NCBI GenBank assembly: GCA_017311185.1
Contig: JAESUZ010003089.1
Coordinates: 248,001 to 312,000, forward strand
DNA: 64,000 nt
Direction of reading: 5' to 3'
Source of the DNA: Proteles cristata cristata
Lineage: Eukaryota > Chordata > Mammalia > Carnivora > Hyaenidae
In this document: one piece after another, positions 55,725 through 64,000 of the stretch
How the letters are laid out: the number at the start of each line of letters is the position of its first letter
Position numbering within the stretch: position 1 is the stretch's first letter
Program-made: the position numbers and the translations under genes
Notes under the pieces: generated by a model
What the model was told of the DNA's origin: nothing
Database searches by the model: none
What the model saw: only the letters and a program-made list of their open reading frames with translations

Positions 55725-58700
55725 AAAAGGGCGAAATGATTTATTCAAGTGGGAAGAGGGAGTGTGTGCTGTGGTGGGCCAGCCAGAGGCGCGGGAGGGG
55801 GCCCCAGGGACCCACCAGCTCCCCCACCCTCCGTGGCTGCCTCTCCCCACTGGGGCCAAGCTGCCTCAGCCCGCCAGCAGCCTCCTGCCCGAGGTGGCCA
55901 GAGCTCCCCTGAAGGCTGTGTGTCTGGCCATGTTTGTCACCCCCCTCCCCACATCCAGCCAGGACACCCCCTTGCCCTCTGCAGCAGCAGGGCCTCTGGG
56001 GCCCAAAGCAGAAGGAGGGGCAGGGACTGGAGGAGGGACAGGGACCTGGCTGGTAGGGAAGGGAGAGGGAGGGAGAAGTGCCAGCCAACGATGACCAGGT
56101 TGGGGGGGGCACTGACCCGGGGCGGAGCCATCTCACCACAGGGTTCAGGCTGGGACCGCGGAAAGGGAAAGCCAGGGAGGGTGACCCGGTGGGAGCAGAA
56201 GGGAGGAGCCTGGCTGTGGAGCTGTGAGCGTGGGGGTGGCCCCTCTGTGCAGGCCGGTCCCCGCCTGGATACACAGGCCACGGAACCCCCTCCCCAGGGC
56301 ACAGGCTGGCCCCTGCTTAGGGACCACCTGGGCTCCAGTGCCCTGGACCTCAGGCCTGGCTCAGGACACACAGGGCCGGGGGCAGACATACCAGCTGTCA
56401 GATGGAGAGGCCACGGGAGCCCCCATCCCTTCAGGGTCCCCCTGGCTGGAGGAATAACCCAATAAAGCCTGGGGGGGCTGGGGGGGTTGCAGCTCAGCCT
56501 AGAGGCCCCCGAGTCACCTGCTAGCTTTTGCAGGCCCCTGGCTGCCTTGGTCAAGGGCCCCTGGTACACGCTCACCTCCACTCCTCCCCCCTCCTCCCGC
56601 AGGGCTGGGTGACAGCCTCCCTCCTGCTCCTGGCTTCCTGCCTATCTGCCAGGAGAGTCACCACCCTGTGGGCCTCTTGGCTGCCCTGAGGGCCCCGCAC
56701 ACAGCCGAGGGGACCCACTTGCTCAGCCTCCCCCAGGGCTTCCCCTAGAGCCCCCCACACAGCCGAGGTGCTGGGCCAGCAGGGGTGGGGCTGCCCCCAC
56801 ATGCTCACCTCCAGGCTGGATGCCCCTCCTCCCAGCGGCAGGGTCCCTGCCTTTGCAGGTCAGATCTCTCGAAATAGGTCTCGAAGTGTATCTGCCTCCC
56901 CGCCCCCAAGCCACCTCGGTGTCACCACACCCAGCACCTCCTCCACTGGCTTGGGGGCCACAGAGGCCCCTCCCTGCTGGGGGCTCACACTGACTTGGGG
57001 GGTCACATGCTCAAAGGTCCTCTGCAGCCTCCCTGACGGTGACTATGGGCCACTGTACCCCTCCAGACCAGCTGCGAATGGCGCTGGCCTTAGGCCCCCA
57101 GAGCAGCCGATGCCCTGGTGGCAACGCCATGCCCGGCCCGCCCAGTCCAGCGAGCCCATGGCTCACGTTTCAACGTGGGCCTTGTGAGGACAGCTAACCC
57201 ACGGGCCAGGCTGAGGCTCCTGTAGCATCGGGTGGTCCGTGTGCTTGCCCAGGGGTGGGGCCATCACGTAAAGAGTGGCCTCTGCGGGGTGTCCCCGTGA
57301 GACACACTGTCCAAACCCTGACCCTGGAGAGTGAAGGGGTGCTATTGATTTTACCCAGGCAACAAGTGCCCACCAGGTCCACCCCAGGCAAACCAAGACA
57401 TGGGTCCCCTACGGGCCCCCCAGCTCAGCAGGGCCCAGGCACAGAAGAGCCAGAGCCCCCGAGGCCGAGGAGGGAGCCCCCAGCTGCCCGGCGCAGGCCA
57501 GGGAGGCGCTAATCCAGGAAGCCAGCAGACAGGCTGTAGCCCAACAGCTCGGGCCAGACAGGGCCACCGCCTGCGAGACGGCCTAGCCCACCTGGTAGCG
57601 TCCAGACGAGGGGACTGGTCCCGCTGGGTAACCTCGACATGACAACAGAACGGAGTCCACCCGCCATCCACCCGCCTTTACTTCTCCTCTCAAGCCCCAG
57701 CCCCTCCCCCGTCTGCACTGGAGGGGAGGGGATCTGGCAGGCCCCAGACCTCTTATTTCCAACAGAGAAGGCCATGGCCACGTTCGTCTCGAGGCAGAGC
57801 AGGTGCTGAGCCTGCTGGCCCAGCCCAGGCCACTGGCCCTACTGCTTGCCACTTCCACGAAGCCCTCTCCGTTCTTCAGGCCGCTTCCCCACAGGCCTGT
57901 CCTGCAACCCCAATCCTCTGCTCCGAGGCTGAGCACTACCTGTCTCAGGCTACACTGTGGGCTCTCTGAACCCTCATCCCGGTCACCTCTGTCCCACCAG
58001 CCAGGCAGCCCCCAGGACCCGAAAAGCCTCAATAAAGGCCTGATAAGTGACTAAGTGACCCACATCCACAGCTACGGGCCCTGGATGGTGCTTTGAGAGC
58101 TACTTTTCCTCACTTGGGCCACGCGAGACTGTCATGGGCTCCGGGGGCTCCCGACTCCGTGCTGGCTCAGTGATGCCCATGTTCCTCTCCTGGGCAATTA
58201 GCTGTGCCCACTCGGGGTCCAATTCCTCTCCCTCCTGCCTCCCTGTGGGTCTTTGGGGCTGGAGGGCGGGATGCACGCACAGCCTTGGGGACTGGGTGGC
58301 CAGAGCCACACCTCCTGTTCCATGACTCCCAGGCACTGGGGCCGTTAGCACTGGGCTTCAGCAGGTCTTTCTCGGTTATGAGAACTGCCGCCCCCGCCCT
58401 TGCCTCCCTGAACATTCCTCTGTGCCGGCGCCACACGGGGTCTGGTAACGAAAAGCGTGTCCTGACCTCCCGGAGGTCCCCGGTCCAGATGAATGGCCAG
58501 AAGTTGTAGACAGCGAGTCCTCGAGCAGGAAGCACACCCAGCGTCAGGCTGGAGGGCGTGGACCGGCTGGGGGAGGAGGCAGCGCCCCTCTGGGGTCCTG
58601 CAGCACGTGGAGGCCACCCCACCCCACTCCCCCTGCCCTGAAGCTCCCTTCCCTGGTCTCTGTGGGAGACCTCTCATGCCTGGGCCCCCAGAAACTGCTG

Positions 58701-59929
58701 GCGTGGGGGTGGGCGGTGCCTGCGGACACGGGAGGTGAAGACTTGGGCCCCTCACTGGGACAGGGGCACAGGAAGTGTAGGGACTTGCACGAGAGCAGCC
58801 TGGCTCATGCCACCGCAACATGCGCTTTGTCATCAAAACGCAGAACACGTTCTCTAAGGCAAGTTTACTGATAAAGGTCAATTTTAAATACATCAGTGTG
58901 CCCGGAGGTCCCGTGCGGCCTGAAATGGCAGTGGGAGCGCGGTGTCCTTCCCAGCTCCCAGAGGGGATGGTGGCCAGGAGCACAGCAGCGCTGGCCCTTC
59001 AGGCCACAAGCACAGGCCCGGCTGGAACGAGGGGCCCATGGGTGGTGCACCCCAGGGCCTTGACCCCTGCTCTGCACAGCTGGGACCACGCTGCAACCTC
59101 GGCAAGGGCAGGGGGCCCAGACAGGCCCGGCTGCCGAGGGACCCGGGCCTTTCGGTCCCTCCAGCCCTCATTTGCCTTTTATATTAAGTTTCTTGTTACG
59201 TGGCATTTTAATTCCTGTAGCGCATTTGTCACTACTTTTGAGTTATTTCCCGAGTGGCCGCTCTCAGGCTGGCCAGACGCACCTCAAAGGCGCTCTTGCT
59301 CACTCCCTGCTGGAGACAGCAGCTTCCCACCCTCTCCTGGGGTGACCGTGACACGCGACCCGTGACACGCGACCTGATGAGCTCAGCCCCACGGGGCCAA
59401 GATGACCACTTTGTGGGATGTTACGCCTTTTAAAGATGCTGCCAGAGGAAAGGGTGGCAGACGGTGGCCCCCCGACCACAGGGATGTCTGAGGGTCAACG
59501 AGACACCGTCTCCTATGTGGATCTGAACTACCGTCGGGGCCCTTACTTTGAACCTCAAGAAGTTTAGTATTTCTCAGGAGGCGGGCCCACGAGGACCAAA
59601 CTCTCGGGTCTAGTGTATCTGCAAACACTGCTCAGCCCCTGCATCTGGAAAGGCAGTTTTGGTGGACACAGGAGGCTTGGCTGCGGGTTGTCCTCGAGCA
59701 TGCGACGTTGTGGTCCCCGGGGTCAGCTGCCAGACCCGAGGGGCGCTCTCGGGACCAGGGAGGGCTTTCCCGGAGCTCACCGCGCCTGCTGGATTTGTCG
59801 GCGGATGTGTCCTGATAAACGTGGGGACTTTTCGGCCACTGTGTGCTGTCTCCTGCCCTCCGTGTCCTGGGGCTCCGGCGGTGTGCACGCGGGCCTCCCT
59901 GTTTCTCTGAAACCATTTCTCCTTTCCTT
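55725..59929. other. No recognised gene
   Basis: GC-rich unique DNA. AATAAA words occur at 56,460 and 58,031 on the + strand, but no exon structure leads to them. Confidence 0.4.
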
Positions 59930-60420
59930 TTACCGTCTTTGCATCGTGTGATCTCGGTGGGTCTCTAGGTCAGTCAAGATCATGGATTCTGTCTGCCAGT
60001 TCATAGCTACTGTTGAGGCCCTTTAGTGAACCTTCCATTCCAGCTACTATATTTTACAGCTCCAGAATTTCCATTGGGTTCTTTTATTTTTTTTTCAATA
60101 TTTTTATTTATTTCTAGGAGAGAGAGAGAGACAGTGTGAGCAGGGGAGGGTCAGAGAGAGAGGGAGTCACAGACTCCGAAACAGGCTCCAGGCTCCGAGC
60201 CAGCAGTCTGCACAGAGCCCGACGAGGGGCCCAAACCCACAAACCGTGAGATCATGACCCAAGCGAAAGTCGGACGCTTCACCGACCAAGCCACCCAGGC
60301 GCCCCAGGGTTCTTTTAATTCTTAGCAATTCTGGTCTTTCTGTCGGTTCTGTTAGATGCACCTTCCTTCCCTACTTTCCCTTCCCTGTTTAATGCTGGTT
60401 TCCTTTCCTCTGATTGTATT
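59930..60420 (-). mobile_element. Old L1 fragment (5'/ORF1 region) split by a SINE
   Basis: On the minus strand the sequence just right of the inferred break reads like the L1 segment before or within ORF1: AATGGAAATTCTGGAGCTGT, then CCTCAACAGTAGCTATGAAC. The SINE at 60,087-60,306 inserted into it. Decayed and short. Confidence 0.6.
60087..60306 (-). mobile_element. CAN-type SINE, variant subfamily, with target-site duplication
   Basis: The reverse complement has CTTTCGCTTGGGTCATGATC, GTCTGTGACTCCCTCTCTCT and TCCTAGAAATAAATAAAAAT. GGGTTCTTTTA at 60,076-60,086 and 60,307-60,317 is the target-site duplication. Confidence 0.93.
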
Positions 60421-62186
60421 TGCGGTGACCAAGTTCAAGTCTCCTCCTCCTCCATCCAACGCTAGAGCACTGCCAGCTCTGGGCCACACCGGACTGCTCC
60501 CTTCACGTCCAGGCGGGAGACTGGGCGTTCTGGGAAATGCGCGGTAGCAGTTCTGGGCGAGGGCCACCCTGGCCCGGTCGTGTTACCCCATCTAGTGGGC
60601 GCTGGGCCAGCTTCTCCCCTCCCCAGGCAGCTTCTGCTCCAGCCCCAGCTGCCGGCCCTGGGCTCGCCCAGTCACCCTGGGGGAACAGCTCTGGCGGAGC
60701 TGTGTGTCCGTCCTCCCTGCCCACACAGGCCCTGCGCTCCTCTCCCTGCCGCCTGAGAGCTCTACCATTTTTGTCAGTGGTGCCCGGGGCGGAAACGGCT
60801 TCACCGACTAATCCAACCAAATCTGGCCCCTTTGAAAGAACAGCTCCTGAGGTCAGTGTTTGAGATTCTTCCCGCCCAGCCTAGAGCCCGGCCTGTCACC
60901 ACCCCACCCACGGCTCCTCCCACGCGTCCTTCTCTGCGAGCTCCACTTCCCACAAGCCCCTGTGAACCTCACCCTGTGCCGCAAGCGCAGTCAGTCCTGT
61001 GGAGGGACATGGGCTCCAGAGGTGGGGCGGCGGGGCAGCAAGGGCAGCTCTGGGGCCTGCTGCAGCGTGGCCCCCCACCCCCCCGAGGGAGGCCCCCACA
61101 CCGCCCGCCCCCACCCTCCATACCCTGGGCCCGCCCGACAGACCTGCCCTCTGTGGCCCTGAGGAGCGGGGCGAGGCCCAGATGGCGTGGTGGAGGGGGA
61201 CCCGAGCCCGGCTCTCCGGGGCTGCTCCGCAGTGCGGGCCCTCGCATTCTCCACAACCACAGGCCCAGATGCCCCTGCGGCTGGTGGCGCCAGTGCCAGG
61301 GACCTGGCCCAAGGGACAGAAGTGACGCGTGCCAGCTGAGGAGATGCTCGGAGGAAGTGGAACATGTCCTGCTTCCGGTGGCTGGGAGCAGACACCAGGG
61401 TGGCGACTGGAGCGATGGTCTTGAACACAAAATACGAGCCACGTGTGATGAGTGGCAGAGGAGGCTGGCTCCGCCCGTTGAGCCGCCTCACCGGCCAGAT
61501 CGCCCTCCTGGACCGGCTGGCTCGGGCTGACGCAGGCTGGACCTCTGGTGTCTTTAGCACCCTCATGGCCCCAGTGACACCCCACTGAGCCGCCGGAGCC
61601 CCCCCAGCCTGTTCCAGCCTCTCCAACTTCCGGCCCTTCTCAGGAAACCTGTGCTCTGGAGGCAGGATGGGAGCCTCTGATCACCCTCTGGCCTTGGACC
61701 AAGCACGATGCCCAGCACAGAGTAGGCACTTAACACACTCTGTGCCCAACGGCGGAGGAACCATCCGCACATCCCAAAGCCAGGAGGGCCACCGAGGCCG
61801 GCACCTGTGATGCCTCCGCCCGGAGGAGCTCAGCGGGCCCTCGTGGCAGCATGGGTGGGTCCCCAAGCTCTGCTTCCCCTGCACCATGAGCTCCCAGGAA
61901 AGGACGCAGTCTGCACCTCTACGTACCCCCACCTCCAACCCGTCCCCCAGAACCACATCTCATGACGGTGGCCCCGGGCTGCATCTGGCCAGGTGGGACT
62001 AAGCAGAGGTGCAGGCACACACACCCACACCAGCAGGAGGCAATGGCCAGGGCTCCAGGCCAGGTCCCCATGGGGGGCAGGGAGCCCAGGCTTCCTGAAG
62101 GTGCCTGAGCAGGGACTGCAGGGGAAGAAAGGGGGACAGGTCTCAGTCCGTTCTGATTTCACACGGAGTCTCAGGTGGTTCCACCC
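60421..62186. other. No recognised gene
   Basis: GC-rich unique DNA. A MIR/L2-like end (CCCAGCACAGAGTAGGCACTTAACA) lies at about 61,710-61,735. Confidence 0.4.
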
Positions 62187-62202
62187 AGAACTGTTTGGGG
62201 AA

Positions 62203-62417
62203 GGGGCGCCTGGGTGGCTCAGTCGGTTAAGCGTCCAACTTCGGCTCAGGTCATAATCTTACAGTTTATGAGTTCAAACCCCGCATCGGGCTCTATGCTG
62301 ACAGCTCAGAGCCTGGAGCTGCTTCAGATTCTGTGTCTCCCCCTCTCTCTGACCCTCCCCTGCTCACGCTCTCGCTCTCTCTCAGAAATAAATGAAACAT
62401 TAAAAAAATTTTTTTAA
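62203..62417 (+). mobile_element. CAN-type SINE (felid) with perfect 14-bp target-site duplication
   Basis: Full copy. AGAACTGTTTGGGG occurs at 62,187-62,200 and 62,418-62,431 without mismatch. Confidence 0.95.
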
Positions 62418-62431
62418 AGAACTGTTTGGGG

Positions 62432-64000
62432 GATAAAGATTCTGACGCTAAACGTTCCGACCACTGAGCCTGATGCTGGGCATGAGACTCGGGCAGGCAG
62501 CTGGGAGGAGCCCTCGGAGGACAGGCGGGCGCGGAGGCCTGCGTGAGCCCCTGCACGTGGCCGTGTACCTCCGCCTGCAGCCCAGGGAAGCTCGCTCCGC
62601 CCGAGGCCTCCAGGTGCCTGTCCTGCTCTGCCCAGAACCTCCCAAGCAGTGCCAAGCTCTGTGGCTGGTTCTGGAAGGAGAGCCTGCAGGACAGACACCC
62701 CCCACTCTGCCTCAGGCCACCTGGTGACGAGCATTTATTGTTTGGCCCCCAAGTGGCCAGGACAGGGGGCAGGTCGGGAGGGCAGGTGAGAATCCATGGC
62801 CTGGGGTCTGGAGTCTGATGGGGACATGGCGTCCACAGGGGACCTAGGAGCCAGGAGTCCCACCTGCTCCCCCACCCTGGGGCCACCCACCCAGCAAAGT
62901 CAAGAACCACGCCAGGTTGTGGGGGGAGAGCTTCTCAGGATGTCCGTCCACCTCTCCGCTGCCCGTGGCTGCTGAGGGCAAGCGCTCTGGTGACTCCTGA
63001 CACCTGACGTCCCTGACGCCGCACGCAGCTGCCATTCGACAGCAGCGGCCCAACGCACATGAAGGAAGTGACAGAGGCACAGCCCTGGCGTGATCTGGCC
63101 CAAGGACTTAGCAATAAGCCTTTTAAAATGGCCTGTGCTCAGTTCCCAATCTTCACACACGCCCGGCCCACGTGCAGCCCCGTGGCTGTCACCTGTGTCC
63201 AGAAAGCCGTGAATGCATTCGGGAGGCCGATTGCACAGCGAACACCGTTCCCGCGGCTCCCGGTGGGACGCACAGCAAGCGGATGAAGGAAAGTGTTGAG
63301 CTGGAGCAGCCGCCAGGCCGTGGATCCAGAGATGCAGTGGTGAGAGGACCCGCGAGGGGAGCACAGCCAACGAGGGGCCGCGGTGGGACTGGCGAGGCTA
63401 GAGCGACCGCGTCTCCCCACGGCCAGGCGGGGCCCGCACGCGGCACTGAGGCCTGAAGAGCCCAACACAGGAGTTCAAATGTTGCGAGAAATCTAAACAG
63501 TTGGTTGCAGTGCCTGCCGTGCACGCAGACCTAGGGCTCGCTTTGGGACGCCCCAGAAGTTCGTCAGTGCGCAGGCGGGAAGCGCTGAGTCCCGGGGGAC
63601 ACACAGCGGACTTGGAGCCCAGGCATCGGGCCTGCAGGCGGTGCGCCACAGCCCCCCTCAAGGCAGTGGGCACCCCAGGCACACGGTCCTGTTTGCGCTG
63701 GGGGGAGGGACTCCATCGTGCCAGCGCAGCACGCGGCCCCCACACCCTGGGGTCCCAGCAGGAACGTGCGGGAGGCCGGTGCGGCTGAGCACAGCCGTGG
63801 CTTGTGTGGGGACACGAGAGCAGGGTGACGACACGCTGCCCATAAAGCCTGTTCTGCTGACTCATGGTCAAAAGCGGAGTCCCAGCCGTCAGCGCCCGAC
63901 AGTGGCGGCGGCCACACGGCCCTGGGGAGGGCGGGCCAGGCCGTGGGTAACGCTGGCCCCATCCAGTGGCCGCAGGGACTGCCATCGCTTGGCCTGAGGG
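62432..64000. other. No recognised gene at the right edge
   Basis: Unique GC-rich DNA. In human the next genes in this direction are JRK and PSCA, but no piece of either was seen. Confidence 0.4.

Noticed and set aside
55749..56465. Possible gene ending near AATAAA at 56,460
   Set aside because: The open frame is compositional, with no splice pattern or homology.

Overview
The window is GC-rich mammalian genomic DNA, most likely from a cat-like carnivore (Feliformia). The best clue is a set of thirteen tRNA-derived CAN-type SINEs. They have the tRNA-like head (TGGCTCAGTCGGTTAAGCGT), the internal segment GACAGCTCAGAGCCTGGAG typical of felid copies, a CT-rich tail and an AATAAA/poly(A) end, and several have perfect target-site duplications. 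No bacterial operons, CRISPR arrays or tRNA/rRNA genes were seen.

Two protein genes can be supported, both on the minus strand. (1) At 75-8216, ten consecutive exons of a maestro HEAT-like repeat (MROH) gene read in one continuous frame. Every intron has GT/AG ends and every splice phase fits. The 5' part is not recognised and the 3' part runs off the left edge. Its place next to ARC suggests MROH4, which I recall as an active gene in mouse and a pseudogene in human. (2) At about 30,000-33,382 lies a complete ARC gene: an uninterrupted 396-codon CDS (32,012-33,202), TATA-like box, CpG-rich promoter, two short introns inside the 3' UTR, and a poly(A) signal. ARC is a domesticated Ty3/gypsy-type Gag protein that forms RNA-carrying capsids in neurons.

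ARC's regulatory elements can be read in place. A perfect CArG box with a nearby ETS core lies about 1.15 kb upstream (34,530-34,555). A composite ETS / CArG-like / MEF2-like / CRE cluster at 39,986-40,052, about 6.6 kb upstream, matches the known architecture of the synaptic activity-responsive element (SARE). A 143-nt uninterrupted purine tract lies between the promoter and the proximal CArG box.

Layout: 0-8.2 kb MROH exons, with an L1 carrying a nested SINE in one intron; 8.5-30 kb intergenic DNA or upstream MROH introns, with SINEs, an antisense L1 RT fragment and a 1.24-kb CA-rich minisatellite; 30-33.4 kb ARC; 33.4-46.8 kb SINE-free flank holding the ARC enhancers; 42-64 kb intergenic DNA with several minisatellites (43.3, 46.0, 47.4, 51.5, 53.5 kb), SINEs and older LINE/MIR relics. 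No JRK or PSCA exon was recognised at the right edge. No wholly new coding system was found. The most notable content is the ARC capsid gene with its enhancer set and the apparently intact MROH gene beside it.
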